Shown: one piece after another, positions 54,274 to 63,563 of the stretch
Layout of the letters: each line of letters opens with the position of its first letter
How positions within the stretch are numbered: position 1 is the stretch's first letter
Source of the DNA: Tsuneonella mangrovi
GTDB taxonomy: Bacteria > Pseudomonadota > Alphaproteobacteria > Sphingomonadales > Sphingomonadaceae
Reading direction: 5' to 3'
Assembly: GCF_002269345.1 (NCBI RefSeq)
Contig: NZ_CP022889.1
Span: 1,860,001-1,924,000, forward strand
Length of the DNA stretch: 64,000 nt
Made by a program: the position numbers and the translations under genes
Notes under the pieces: model-generated
Database searches by the model: none
What the model was told of the DNA's origin: nothing
Seen by the model: only the letters and a program-made list of their open reading frames with translations

Positions 54274-56349
54274 ATGGATCATGCCACCGTCGATAGCGAA
54301 ACCGCCGCCCCTCCGGTCGCCGCCAGGAAACCGTCCAGCGTTACGCACCACGGGATAACCGTCACCGACGATTACGCCTGGTTGCGTGATCCCGGTTACC
54401 CCGATGTGAAGGACAAGGAGGTGCTTGAGCACCTGGCAGCGGAGAACGCGTGGTTCGCAGCGCAGATGGCCGTGCAGCAAGGCCGGATCGATGCGCTGTT
54501 CAAGGAAATGCGCGCGCGCATCAAGGAAGCCGACAAGTCGGTGCCGCAGAAGGATGGCGACTACCTCTACTGGATCGAGTTCGAGGAAGGCGCCGAATAC
54601 AAGAAATGGTGGCGCAGGCCGGTTGCAGGCGGAACCGACCAGCTGATCCTCGACGAAGTCGCGCTGGCAGAGGGAAAGGACTATTTCCGGCTCGGTGCGA
54701 TCTCGGTCTCCAGCGATGGCAAAAAGCTCGCCTATTCGATCGACGACAACGGGTCAGAGCGATTCACCGCGCGGATCAAGGACCTCGCGACCGGCAAGCT
54801 GCTGGCGGACGAGATCCCCGGTACGCTTTCCTCGCTGGTGTGGGTCGCGGGCGACAAGGGCCTCGTCTATTCGCTCGCCAACGAGCAGTGGCGTACCGAC
54901 AACGCCCGGTTGCACTGGCTCGGACAGCCACTGAGCGACGATGTCGAACTCTACCACGAGGATGACGATGGATTCCGTGTCGGCGCAGGGCTTTCAGCCA
55001 ACGAGAAATGGCTGATAATCTCGACCAGCGATCACGAGACCAGCGAAGTGCGGCTGGTTCCTGCCTCCGACCCGCTCGCCGAACCGATCCTCGTCAAAGC
55101 GCGCCAGAAGGGCGTCGAATACGAAGTCGATGAACGGAGCGGCGTGCTTTACGTGCTCGCCAACGACACCCACGAGAATTTCCGCCTCGCGACCGCGCCG
55201 CTCGACCGCCCCGGCGATTGGACCACTCTGATCGAGGGATCGGATGCGTTCTACCTCACCGGGTTCGACCTATTCCGCGATTTCTACGTCGTCGAGGGGC
55301 GCGAGGGCGGGCTCGATACGATCGCTGTGCGCTATTACGACGATCCGGGCCGCGTCGAGCCGATCGCGTTTCCCGAAGCGAGCTATTCCGCCGGGCTAGG
55401 CGACAATCCCGAATGGGCGATGGATCGCTTGCGGGTTGGCTACCAGTCGATGGTCAGCCCTTCGACCGTTTACGATTACCATGTCGCCGAGCGGCGGCTG
55501 GAAGTGCTCAAGGTGCAGGAAATCCCCTCGGGCTACGACGCCGAACTCTACGCCACCGAGCGGCTGGAGATCCCCGCGCGCGACGGCACGCCGATCCCGG
55601 TGTCGATCGTCTATCGCAAGGATCGCGCGTCCCCTGGCCCGCTGCATCTCTACGGTTACGGTGCCTATGGCATCGCGATCCCGCCGGGCTTTTCGACGAC
55701 CCGCTTCAGCCTCGTCGATCGCGGGTTCGCCTATGCCATTGCGCACATCCGCGGCGGGGATGACCTCGGCCGTGCGTGGTACAAGGGCGGCAAGCTTGAA
55801 CAGCGCACCAACACCTTCACCGATTTCGTCGACGTGGCGAAAGGGCTGGTCGAGCGCGGCTACACCGAGGCCGGGCGGATCAGCATTTCCGGCGGTTCGG
55901 CGGGCGGCGAGCTGATGGGGGCGGTGGTCAATTCCGACCCCGAACTGTGGGGCGCAGTGGTGGCGCACGTGCCGTTCGTCGACGTGCTCAACACGATGCT
56001 CGACGCGTCACTGCCGCTCACGCCGGGTGAATGGCCCGAATGGGGCAACCCGATCGAGGACCGCGCGGCGTTCGAGCTGATTGCCAGCTACAGCCCCTAC
56101 GAAAATGTGCGCGCGCAGGCCTATCCGCCGATCATGGTGACTGCCGGGCTCAACGATCCACGTGTGACCTATTGGGAACCCGCCAAGTGGGTCGCCCGCC
56201 TGCGCGAACTCAAGACCGACGAAAACCTGCTGATCTTCAAGACCAACATGGGCGCGGGGCACGGCGGCAAGTCTGGCCGGTTCGAGAGCTTGCACGAAAC
56301 CGCCGAAGAGTTCGCTTTCATTCTGTGGCAGTTGGGGGTTGAGGGTTGA
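54274..56349 (+). CDS. ptrB: Oligopeptidase B (S9A serine peptidase)
   Basis: 691 residues: an N-terminal beta-propeller and a C-terminal alpha/beta-hydrolase domain. Catalytic Ser542 is in ISGGSAGGELMG, Asp in AGLNDPRVTYWEPAKW, His663 in GAGHGGKSGRF. The HIRGGDDLGRAWYKGGK segment is typical of OpB, which cleaves after basic residues. Divergent from pepP by 37 bp; TTGA overlap with the following gene. Confidence 0.93.
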   Translation: MDHATVDSETAAPPVAARKPSSVTHHGITVTDDYAWLRDPGYPDVKDKEVLEHLAAENAWFAAQMAVQQGRIDALFKEMRARIKEADKSVPQKDGDYLYWIEFEEGAEYKKWWRRPVAGGTDQLILDEVALAEGKDYFRLGAISVSSDGKKLAYSIDDNGSERFTARIKDLATGKLLADEIPGTLSSLVWVAGDKGLVYSLANEQWRTDNARLHWLGQPLSDDVELYHEDDDGFRVGAGLSANEKWLIISTSDHETSEVRLVPASDPLAEPILVKARQKGVEYEVDERSGVLYVLANDTHENFRLATAPLDRPGDWTTLIEGSDAFYLTGFDLFRDFYVVEGREGGLDTIAVRYYDDPGRVEPIAFPEASYSAGLGDNPEWAMDRLRVGYQSMVSPSTVYDYHVAERRLEVLKVQEIPSGYDAELYATERLEIPARDGTPIPVSIVYRKDRASPGPLHLYGYGAYGIAIPPGFSTTRFSLVDRGFAYAIAHIRGGDDLGRAWYKGGKLEQRTNTFTDFVDVAKGLVERGYTEAGRISISGGSAGGELMGAVVNSDPELWGAVVAHVPFVDVLNTMLDASLPLTPGEWPEWGNPIEDRAAFELIASYSPYENVRAQAYPPIMVTAGLNDPRVTYWEPAKWVARLRELKTDENLLIFKTNMGAGHGGKSGRFESLHETAEEFAFILWQLGVEG

Positions 56350-56741
56350 GCAAGAAACACTCCAAGATCTTTACCGCACTGCCCGAGCACATCGACGAGC
56401 TGGGCCACGTCAACAACGCGGTGTGGCTGCAATGGGTGCAGGATATCGCGACCGAGCACTGGAACGCAGTGGCCGATCCAGGCCACATCGCACGCTATAT
56501 CTGGGTCGTGACCCGGCACGAGATCGATTACCGCGGAAACGTCTCCGTAGGAGAAAGCGTGACCGCCGAAACCTTCATCCCCGAAGCCCCGCGCGGCGCG
56601 CAGTTCGACCGCTGCGTCGAGTTCCACGATGCAAGCGGCAAGCGGATCGTCGCTGCGCGCAGCACCTGGGCAATGATCGACCGCGAGAGCGGGCGGCTGG
56701 TGCGCATCCAGCCCGAGGTCGCCGCCCCGTTCATGGGCTAG
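56346..56741 (+). CDS. Hot-dog-fold acyl-CoA thioesterase
   Basis: 131 residues from TTG 56346, which overlaps the ptrB stop. The 4HBT pattern HIDELGHVNNAVWLQWVQDIA (catalytic Asp), TRHEIDYRGNVSVGESV and WAMIDRESGRLVRI is clear. Hydrolyses an acyl-CoA of unknown chain. Confidence 0.87.
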   Translation: MSKKHSKIFTALPEHIDELGHVNNAVWLQWVQDIATEHWNAVADPGHIARYIWVVTRHEIDYRGNVSVGESVTAETFIPEAPRGAQFDRCVEFHDASGKRIVAARSTWAMIDRESGRLVRIQPEVAAPFMG

Positions 56742-56840
56742 TTTGGCTGCGGCGCATTTGGCCGCTTGCGCACATCGGGGCCTGTTGCTAGAGGCGCCCG
56801 CCTACCGGGGGCCCGCTTGCGGCCCCGTTTCTCATGATGT

Positions 56841-56927
56841 GCGGTCGTGGCGGAATTGGTAGACGCGCAACGTTGAGGTCGTTGTGGGCGAAAGCCCGTG
56901 GAAGTTCGAGTCTTCTCGACCGCACCA
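56841..56927 (+). tRNA. tRNA-Leu (anticodon GAG)
   Basis: Acceptor GCGGTCG pairs with CGACCGC (56917-56923), then A and encoded CCA. Anticodon arm CAACG-TTGAGGT-CGTTG gives GAG; a long variable arm (TGGGCGAAAGCCCG) is present as expected for a class II tRNA. 87 nt. Confidence 0.96.
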
Positions 56928-57313
56928 CACAGTCCTGAGTACCCCCTAAAGCCGGCTGATGCGTCGAGCTGCCGCCAGAAATGCCGCAGTTCGACGTCCG
57001 CTTTTCCATTCAGAGCTATTGAGACCAGGCAGTCGGCTTCCGACCTTTTTGTGAAGAGGCTTTCGGTATGGTGCGTCTCGTCAGCTTATGAACACCCACG
57101 AGCTCCTTCCAATGTCCGGTGTGGGGTAGAAAGCTGACGGTCCGCTATCGTTCACCAACTGACAAAAGAAGTGAGACCGCCCGCGACGACCATGCGAACT
57201 GGTGTGCGAGACCAACTTTCCTTCAATAACGGAGTAAGCACTTTTTGCGTCTTATGGAGCGCTTCATCTCTAAATATGAAAATTGAGAGAATCGATCCAT
57301 TTAAAGTTGAGCA
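56928..57313. other. 386-bp non-coding stretch after tRNA-Leu
   Basis: Mixed composition that becomes clearly AT-rich toward the acyltransferase gene. It contains GACGTCCGCTTTTCCA (56993-57008), one half of an imperfect inverted repeat with 58638-58653, plus other fragments with GTCCGC cores. No open frame with a ribosome site and no second tRNA-Leu 3' end was found. Looks like decayed DNA at an island edge. Confidence 0.5.
56993..57008. repeat. Degenerate GTCCGC repeat, left copy
   Basis: GACGTCCGCTTTTCCA here and TGGAAAGCGGACGTTC at 58638-58653 are imperfect reverse complements bracketing the acyltransferase gene. A further GCGGACATTC core is at 58536-58545. Probably members of a dispersed degenerate family rather than true element ends. 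Confidence 0.4.
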
Positions 57314-58399
57314 ATGACAGACCGGAATTATCTCTTCGATGCTACTCGTGGGATCGCTGCACTGCTCGTAGTTGCCTATCATCTCGGAAACTTTGGTTAT
57401 CAGATTGCGCCATCCGGGTTTCTAGCTGTTGATGTATTCTTTCTGCTCAGCGGCTTCGTAATCGCACAGGCATACGAAAAACGTCTCAGCGCTGGATTGT
57501 CTGGCGGCCGGTTCCTGCTGATGCGCGCCATCCGCCTTTATCCGCTAATCTTCGCTGGTCTCTTTCTCGGTCTATTCAAGGCAATATGCATTTCCGCCCT
57601 TCATAAGAATGGCGATTATTCATTATATTCAATTGTTGAGTCGGCTCCATTTAATTTTCTTCTACTCCCTTCTCCACCAAGCGTTGGAGTACTAGTACCG
57701 TTAAATGTCTCAACATTATTTCCGCTAAACGTTGTAACGTGGTCTCTATTTTTCGAAATTATTGCAAATATTGTTTTTGCCTTTTGGGCCTATAGGGCAT
57801 CAAAGTTAGATCTTATTCTAACTATTACGCTCTTTGCAATCGTGACCACCAGTGTTGCGCTTAGCCATTCAACAATGAAAATCGGTTGGGATTGGGCAAC
57901 ATTCACAGGCGGTCTCGGGCGGGTGGGATTTAGCTTCACTCTTGGTTGCCTGATGCGACGATTGATGGACAAGCGTGCCAGGCGAAGCAGCTATTGGGCG
58001 GCGCTTCCAATGCTTGCCCTTATCATCATGCTGACCTTCAAGCCTCACGACGAGTGGGCCACGATAGTATGGATATTTGAAGCAATAATTGTCAGCCCAG
58101 CTATTATTGCAGCCTGTTATTATGTAGAAGTGCCTACTAAATTCCGCAATTTAGCATCTTTCCTTGGAGATATATCATATCCGATATATGCTATACATTT
58201 CCCTTTGCTAACGTTTATTATGTTTCCGCTGGAAAAGGTTGGAATTCCATTTCTAATGCGTCCCATTATAATATTTCCATGCCTGATTTTAATTGCTTAT
58301 GTTGTTGCGCGTTTCTTTGATGCGCCTGTAAGGCGTCGACTTTCCGAAAAATGGAAGTTGAGAGAAAGCGCAGCACCAATGTTCCTGGATCGGAGATAG
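57314..58399 (+). CDS. Acyltransferase-3 family membrane protein (OafA-like)
   Basis: 361 residues with about ten transmembrane helices. N-terminal YLFDATRGIAALLVVAYHLG holds the conserved Arg and His; AVDVFFLLSGFVIAQAYEKR and FLLMRAIRLYPL follow, all typical of O-acyltransferases acting on sugars. Codons are AT-rich compared with the core genes, suggesting transfer. Likely decorates a surface polysaccharide. The ribosome site is weak. Confidence 0.9.
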   Translation: MTDRNYLFDATRGIAALLVVAYHLGNFGYQIAPSGFLAVDVFFLLSGFVIAQAYEKRLSAGLSGGRFLLMRAIRLYPLIFAGLFLGLFKAICISALHKNGDYSLYSIVESAPFNFLLLPSPPSVGVLVPLNVSTLFPLNVVTWSLFFEIIANIVFAFWAYRASKLDLILTITLFAIVTTSVALSHSTMKIGWDWATFTGGLGRVGFSFTLGCLMRRLMDKRARRSSYWAALPMLALIIMLTFKPHDEWATIVWIFEAIIVSPAIIAACYYVEVPTKFRNLASFLGDISYPIYAIHFPLLTFIMFPLEKVGIPFLMRPIIIFPCLILIAYVVARFFDAPVRRRLSEKWKLRESAAPMFLDRR

Positions 58400-58791
58400 C
58401 CTACCTTCGGCCCGCATGTATTCGTAATTCCAACTCCATTTCGGTCATCGAGACGGGTAAGCAATGGAGGATAGCTACCGGCCTGGCCTCAGACCTCGGC
58501 AGAATAAGCACGAAGGTCCGAAAAATCGGCGCAATGCGGACATTCAATTCTAAGACGCTGAACGTCGATCATCGGGTCGTTAGCAGACAGTCTGCAAAGG
58601 ATAGACGTTGCGCCATTCAACTAGGTCGCGATTGGGGTGGAAAGCGGACGTTCCCGACGCGTTCCGCAATGTCGTGCTTCTCCTTTGGAAGCGCGTATAC
58701 AAAATAGCCCCTGGCTATCCCGCTCGAAATGCAAATCGTTGACGGGGCGGAGCGTCCCAGCATAAATTACTAGCGGGTCGGGACAGATTGA
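58400..58791. other. 392-bp stretch without a convincing gene
   Basis: Follows the acyltransferase stop and precedes the convergent PAP2 gene. Holds GCGGACATTC (58536-58545) and TGGAAAGCGGACGTTC (58638-58653), and a hairpin GGGGCG-GAG-CGTCCC near 58743-58757. An open frame overlapping the acyltransferase end to 58707 has no ribosome site and no recognisable protein. Probably decayed sequence. Confidence 0.5.
58638..58653. repeat. Degenerate GTCCGC repeat, right copy (inverted)
   Basis: TGGAAAGCGGACGTTC, imperfect reverse complement of 56993-57008; see that entry. Confidence 0.4.
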
Positions 58792-59562
58792 TTAGCGCGA
58801 TCTTTGCAGGTCTGGGTGTCTAGGCTTGGCAAGTGCTGCTTCCGTCCATTCCTTCGTTTCGCCCGTCAGATACCTGTGCACCGCCCTGAGTGTCACCCTG
58901 ATGTCGTCAAACATGGTCGTGGTCCAAAACAAGACTGCAAACGTCGCCGAATAGAATGCTGACTTGCCCCATGGTTTTGAAGTCAGAACGGGATCTTCGG
59001 GCAAAATTTTGGGTACGGTGCGGGTGGCCAAGGCTGTCATACTTATGCCGATTAATGCTCCTGCGATTGTATCGCTTGGATAGTGAAGACCAACGTAGAT
59101 GCGCGGAAGGCAAAGAATGAAGATCGCCCAAAGCAATGCGATTGCCCCGAACCAGCGAGAGGTCAACCAGAGACCATAGGCCAGGGAAAAACCCACGGCT
59201 GCTGTATCGCTAGGAAAGCTACTCCAGTCCTGGAGCGCGTCATCCTGCATTCCAAACGGTCTAATCAAATCTAAGTCAGGCGTATAGATTGGACGGGGGA
59301 TATGGGGCATCATGTCTTGCAGGATGCGCGACACGATTATGGCCAAGAACATTCCGACTAACGTAGAGAATAACTTTTCCCTGCGTTTACGTGTTTCTAC
59401 TTTTGGAGCGCTCAAGAACCACAGCCACACAATGCAGATTGCAAATGGAAGCAGTCTTACTGAATTTAGCATCGCAAACTTGGTCATGGCGAGATCGAGA
59501 AATAGCCAATGCCCAGCAAGGCCATTTATTGCGTGCAGCGCTGCCAAATTCCAATCGTGCAT
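58792..59562 (-). CDS. PAP2-superfamily membrane phosphatase
   Basis: 256 residues with several membrane helices. The three PAP2 catalytic motifs are present in modified form: a KxxxxxxRP-like region ending in PHIPRPIY, SFPSDTAAVGFSLAYG (PSDTA in place of the usual PSGH), and IYVGLHYPSDTIAGALIG (SRxxxxxHxxxD-like). May recycle undecaprenyl-pyrophosphate or another lipid phosphate for polysaccharide export. GGAGGGGG precedes the ATG closely. Confidence 0.87.
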   Translation of the reverse strand: MHDWNLAALHAINGLAGHWLFLDLAMTKFAMLNSVRLLPFAICIVWLWFLSAPKVETRKRREKLFSTLVGMFLAIIVSRILQDMMPHIPRPIYTPDLDLIRPFGMQDDALQDWSSFPSDTAAVGFSLAYGLWLTSRWFGAIALLWAIFILCLPRIYVGLHYPSDTIAGALIGISMTALATRTVPKILPEDPVLTSKPWGKSAFYSATFAVLFWTTTMFDDIRVTLRAVHRYLTGETKEWTEAALAKPRHPDLQRSR

Positions 59563-60140
59563 AGCCCCCTCCGCAAGATAGATAGCGGCCTCTGATTACG
59601 TGAATGTAATATTGCCGGGAAGTGTGGAAAAAGGGGTACGCAGGCTGCGATCGATCCCCCTCGGCTTTGACAAATTGAGTCGGAAGCAGCTCGCAGCCTG
59701 AAAGCATTTTATGCCCATAAATGGGCGGGTTGAGGACTGTCGGGTTTTGGCAGCTGAAACCTTATCAGTCTTGAGTTCACGGGCCATCCGGCACCCTCGC
59801 CGCATCGCGGTTGTCTCGGTCATGGGTGCTTCTCCGTATCATAGCGGCATCATTGCTGCCCGACCACCCAAGGCCCCTCCGATTGCGCCGGACAGGGCAG
59901 CGGCCGATTCCATCGTCCGCGATTTACAAGAAGAGCAATGCTCCGAGTGAGATTGAAGTCGAACGGAATTTTGACCGATAAGACAATCACCTTCAGCCGA
60001 ATCTTGGCCTACTGGATCAAATCACTTTTTCGGAATATGCAGTCGTGATTGTTGATTGATGATAAACCTAAAGCCACGTCATACACTCCCGCCTTGGGGT
60101 AAATGAGATCGCAAAGATTTTCTCCGCAATCTCGCTATGT
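59563..60140. other. 578-bp region before the GH16 gene
   Basis: Contains one weak small open frame (59596-59823, minus) with a ribosome site. A 24-codon Gly-rich minus-strand frame (59839-59913) lies upstream of it. The AT-rich stretch at 59940-60100 could hold the promoter for the GH16 gene. At 60103-60140 lies what looks like the missing 5' end of that gene. Confidence 0.5.
59596..59823 (-). CDS. Possible small basic protein (75 aa), unassigned
   Basis: ATG 59823 is preceded by GGAGAAG at good spacing. The product begins MTETTAMRRGCRMARELKTD, is basic and has no membrane helix or motif I recognise. It could be a truncated remnant; no homologue can be named. Kept because of the good ribosome site. 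Confidence 0.3.
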   Translation of the reverse strand: MTETTAMRRGCRMARELKTDKVSAAKTRQSSTRPFMGIKCFQAASCFRLNLSKPRGIDRSLRTPFSTLPGNITFT

Positions 60141-60998
60141 TTGGCGCTTTCAGCGGGACCTTGTGCTTCGCAAAGTGCGAACATCGGGCCACCGCTTGCC
60201 TTGTGTCATTTCGACTTGTGGTGGTCGGACGAATTCAATTCGTTGAGCATCGGAAAATGGCGTTTGGAAGATAAGCGTTGGACCGCGCATACGCCTTGGG
60301 CTGGCGATTTCGGCGCTGCCCGGTTCACCGACCCCGGACCGAACTCGCCGTTTTCGATTCACGACGGCAAGCTGTTGATTACAGCGCGGCGTAATCAAGC
60401 AGGCAAGTGGACCTCGGGCTTGATCGCTGCTGCAGACGAAACTGGGGCAGGCACGGGCCTGCGCTACGGGTATTTTGAGGCAAGAATGCGAATGACGCCT
60501 GGGCCCGGAACCTGGCCTGCGTTCTGGCTCTCCAGCCTAAAATCGCGCAGCGATCCGCGACCCAGCGTCGAATTCGACGGATTGGAATATTACGGGCACG
60601 ATCCGTCAGCCTATCAGGCGGCCTGGCACGTCCACTATAAGCCCCCTAACGAGGCCGAGACTCGGGGCCAACTACAGCGCATACCGATCGATTCAGGGGC
60701 CTTCACGCAAGGCTTCCATACGATCGGGATAGACGTCTCCCCTAAGACGGTGACCTATTACTTCGATCGCAAACCGGTGTGGCAACACGTCACTCCGCCA
60801 GAGCTGGACACACCGCTGTTTCCGTTAGTCAATCTGGCACTGGGATCGGGTTATCCGATAGATCGAACGCCCAATCCGTCGGTGCTCGCAGTCGACTACG
60901 TTCGCATTTACAAGCCGAAGACTGGCCCGCTACCGGTAGGGTGCGCCGCTTCCCAGAAGTCAGACGCTGAAACGGCGACGGATCAGAGCGGCCGCTAG
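60141..60998 (+). CDS. Family GH16 beta-glycanase, 5' end probably frameshifted
   Basis: 285 residues from TTG 60141. The GH16 catalytic motif ExDxxE is seen as PSVEFDGLEYYG. DFGAARFTDPG, YGYFEARMRMTPGPGTWPAFWL and the end LAVDYVRIYKP fit secreted beta-glucanases/ExsH-like enzymes. The frame is open 5' of the TTG and reads EIAKIFSAISLCLALSAG, an ideal signal-peptide core, but has no start codon in frame. ATG 60103 would begin it if one base were added just after it (M-K-I-A-K...). So the start is either mutated or mis-sequenced. Probably trims a surface polysaccharide. Confidence 0.82.
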   Translation: MALSAGPCASQSANIGPPLALCHFDLWWSDEFNSLSIGKWRLEDKRWTAHTPWAGDFGAARFTDPGPNSPFSIHDGKLLITARRNQAGKWTSGLIAAADETGAGTGLRYGYFEARMRMTPGPGTWPAFWLSSLKSRSDPRPSVEFDGLEYYGHDPSAYQAAWHVHYKPPNEAETRGQLQRIPIDSGAFTQGFHTIGIDVSPKTVTYYFDRKPVWQHVTPPELDTPLFPLVNLALGSGYPIDRTPNPSVLAVDYVRIYKPKTGPLPVGCAASQKSDAETATDQSGR

Positions 60999-61994
60999 AT
61001 CGTGAGGCGCGAACAGCGTCGCGAGTGACCATAGAAGAGCGAGAATGCGCTTCTGCGGACTTTCGAAGCCGCCTGCTAAAATCGATCGCACACAATCGTA
61101 AAGCATCGAAGGGCGGGTATCGCCAGGAAAGGGGTGAGAATGCGGGTCCGTCCGCAGCGATGCGATCCGCAATTGCAGCAGGTGCCACCCGAGGCGCAGG
61201 CAATCGGGTTCGGGGCCCGTAACGCCTGCTTCCTCGCAGATTCTCTCAGCGCTGCGCTGACGCAGCATCGCCCGCCCGACTTCGCGTCCGAACCGTTTGC
61301 GATCGGCGAACAGGTCGCTGTCATTGCTGCCATGCTGACGATAGAGCGCGAGTGGCTGTGCGATGGTCAAAACGTCGCCGAGAAACGGAGCGAGCGCGAG
61401 GCAGGTGGAATCTGTCGATCCATCGTGCTCGGGCCCGAGCGGGAACAATCGGTCGAGAAACTGCCGTGAATAGGCATTCCCGGAGCCCGGCGGAGTGGGA
61501 TATTCGCTGGTTTTGGCGGCCCACTTCCGGATGGCCGCGGGGGCGGGTGCGTGACTGATCGGCGGGACCAACGATCCGAGCGGCCTCTCTTCGGCATCGA
61601 CCCGTTCCATCAGCACCTGCACTTTGCTCAGCCCGTGTTGCCACTCTTGGGCCACGGCGCGGGCAAAGTGCGGATCGACGACATCATCGGCATCGAGAAA
61701 TACAACAACATCGCCGGTTGAGTGAGCAAATCCCGCATTATTGGCTATTCGTTGTCCCGAATTTGGCTGGAATATCGCAGTGATCTGTTCGCCATAAGCA
61801 TCAATCACCGATTTCGAATCGTCGGTCGAACCGTCGTCGACCACGATGACCTCGATATCCTCCCAATCCTGCCCAAGTGCGCTGTCGATTGCCCGCGTCA
61901 GGAAGCGGCCATAGTTGAAGTTTGCGATGACGAAGCTGAACCGCAATTGGTCCGTCTGGAGCTTTCTCGGCGGGTTTTTGCGCGTCTCCAACAT
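60960..61994 (-). CDS. Family 2 glycosyltransferase
   Basis: 344 residues with a GT-A fold: RFSFVIANFNYGRFLTRAID, VIVVDDGSTDDSKSVI, GFAHSTGDVVVFLDADDVVDP (the nucleotide-sugar/metal DxD-type region). Likely adds one sugar in a surface-polysaccharide pathway. 3' end overlaps the GH16 gene by 39 bp, convergent. Confidence 0.92.
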   Translation of the reverse strand: MLETRKNPPRKLQTDQLRFSFVIANFNYGRFLTRAIDSALGQDWEDIEVIVVDDGSTDDSKSVIDAYGEQITAIFQPNSGQRIANNAGFAHSTGDVVVFLDADDVVDPHFARAVAQEWQHGLSKVQVLMERVDAEERPLGSLVPPISHAPAPAAIRKWAAKTSEYPTPPGSGNAYSRQFLDRLFPLGPEHDGSTDSTCLALAPFLGDVLTIAQPLALYRQHGSNDSDLFADRKRFGREVGRAMLRQRSAERICEEAGVTGPEPDCLRLGWHLLQLRIASLRTDPHSHPFPGDTRPSMLYDCVRSILAGGFESPQKRILALLWSLATLFAPHDLAAALIRRRFSV

Positions 61995-62206
61995 CTTGCC
62001 GCCAATCTATTGTCGGTTTTGCGGCGGGCCATTGCGGAAACGGACTAGCACTTTCGGGTAGCGAACGGAGTCGATCGACCCAAACCATCCGAAAGGGTTG
62101 CCACTACGTCGGATTGGTCAGTCGATACGCCCTTTGACAACTGGCACCGAAGTGCATTCACAGCGATTCTGCAAGTCACTGGCAAACGCACGAGGGGTGA
62201 ACAACG

Positions 62207-63481
62207 GTGACGCGGCCGCACGACCATCGCATCCCACTGGAGGATGGCACGGCAGCGAAGCCATACTGGACGGCGGTGAAGCGCGGCTTCGTTCCGATGG
62301 CGATAGCTTTGACCCCGATGGCGATTGTCACTTTGTCGCTGGCGCAAGCCATTCCGACCCGAACTGGGGCGAGTTATGGTCTCGTTGCCGCGCCGCCCAC
62401 TCATTCCCGTTTCCGGACAGTTGCCGGTCCTGCGGTGCCGAAGCCAACTGATGTCGAGCTGACGGCGACCAGCGATGCGGGGGATCCGTACGCCAAGGGT
62501 ACGTCAGCTGCACCGGGCAAGCTGGTGGCAGCTGTTCCTTACATGTTTCAGGGTTCGGCAAGCGCGCGGGAATACGCGGTTAGCTGCCTGGCAGCCGCGG
62601 CATGGTACGAAGGAGGCAGCGACGCAGAAAGCCAGCGATCGGTAATCCAGGTCGTGATAAATCGGATGCGTCGTCCGGCTTACCCGAAGACCGCTTGCGG
62701 CGTTATATTTCAGGGATCGGATCGGCAAACCGGTTGCCAGTTCACCTTTACCTGCGACGGTTCGCTCGATCGCCGACATCCATCTCAGAAGGCTTGGGAG
62801 GCTGCGCGCCTTTTGGCGCAGGCTGCGCTCGATGGCGCGGTCGACGAGGAAGTAGCGCAGGCTACGCACTTTCATGCCGACTATGTTTCGCCATACTGGG
62901 CGGCGAATCTTGTGTTGCTGACAAGTGTCGGGCGGCATCTGTTCTATCGCAATCCGCGAGCACATGAACGACTCGTCGTACAACCCATTGGTGGGGATGC
63001 CGACGATCGACAGTTTATGACGAAGATCTACGACAATGCGGCCGATCAAAAGGTGAAGGGTCTGGCCCAGATCGAACCCGCACAAGTGGCCGATGCCAGT
63101 ATTGCACAAATGCCCGCGTTGCAGGGCGTGACCGTATCCGGGATCATCCAGGCTGCAGGGGGCGGCAACACCAAATCGTTCGTCCAGGCATTTGATCCGG
63201 GTCAGCCCGCTGGGCGCTGGGCAGTATCGGCTCTCGGACGTTGCGGATCGATACCCGGGTGCTCGGTTTTCGGATACGTGTCCGCAGATCAAGCCGCAAA
63301 GAATAGCTTAGTCCCGCCGGGCCGGCGTGATCGGCCGGCGTTTCTCTATGCAAATGACGTGTATTCAAACGCCAAGTTGGTCCTGTGGGACTGCAGCCGC
63401 TTCCAGCGGCCCAGTGCCTCGCAGTGCCTGCCTGTAGGCGTTGCCGCCTATCACCAACTCAGTAATCGATTATCCGATTAG
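62207..63481 (+). CDS. SleB-type cell-wall hydrolase
   Basis: 424 residues from GTG 62207 with GAGGGG ~9 bp upstream. A TTGACA box at 62134-62139 may be the -35 of its promoter. The N-terminus carries a membrane/signal segment (FVPMAIALTPMAIVTLSLA). The Hydrolase_2 domain is at ~125-235: CLAAAAWYEGGSDAESQRSV, YPKTACGVIFQGSDRQTGCQF, ATHFHADYVSPYWA. Cuts peptidoglycan or acts as a lytic transglycosylase. The C-terminal ~170 residues are unassigned. Confidence 0.87.
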   Translation: MTRPHDHRIPLEDGTAAKPYWTAVKRGFVPMAIALTPMAIVTLSLAQAIPTRTGASYGLVAAPPTHSRFRTVAGPAVPKPTDVELTATSDAGDPYAKGTSAAPGKLVAAVPYMFQGSASAREYAVSCLAAAAWYEGGSDAESQRSVIQVVINRMRRPAYPKTACGVIFQGSDRQTGCQFTFTCDGSLDRRHPSQKAWEAARLLAQAALDGAVDEEVAQATHFHADYVSPYWAANLVLLTSVGRHLFYRNPRAHERLVVQPIGGDADDRQFMTKIYDNAADQKVKGLAQIEPAQVADASIAQMPALQGVTVSGIIQAAGGGNTKSFVQAFDPGQPAGRWAVSALGRCGSIPGCSVFGYVSADQAAKNSLVPPGRRDRPAFLYANDVYSNAKLVLWDCSRFQRPSASQCLPVGVAAYHQLSNRLSD

Positions 63482-63563
63482 CCAATTCCAAGACGGGTCG
63501 CAGACCTTGAATTTGATTTTAGTTCCATCCTGTCAATTAGACATAGAGACTTCGGACGCGACC

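Noticed and set aside
59839-59913. 24-codon minus-strand frame MESAAALSGAIGGALGGRAA... as a bacteriocin-like peptide
   Set aside because: Gly-rich pattern is suggestive but there is no ribosome site, no transporter/protease partner and the size is at chance level.
56841-60140. Phage or island attachment repeat made from the tRNA-Leu 3' end
   Set aside because: No second copy of the tRNA 3' end was found in the window and no integrase gene is present.
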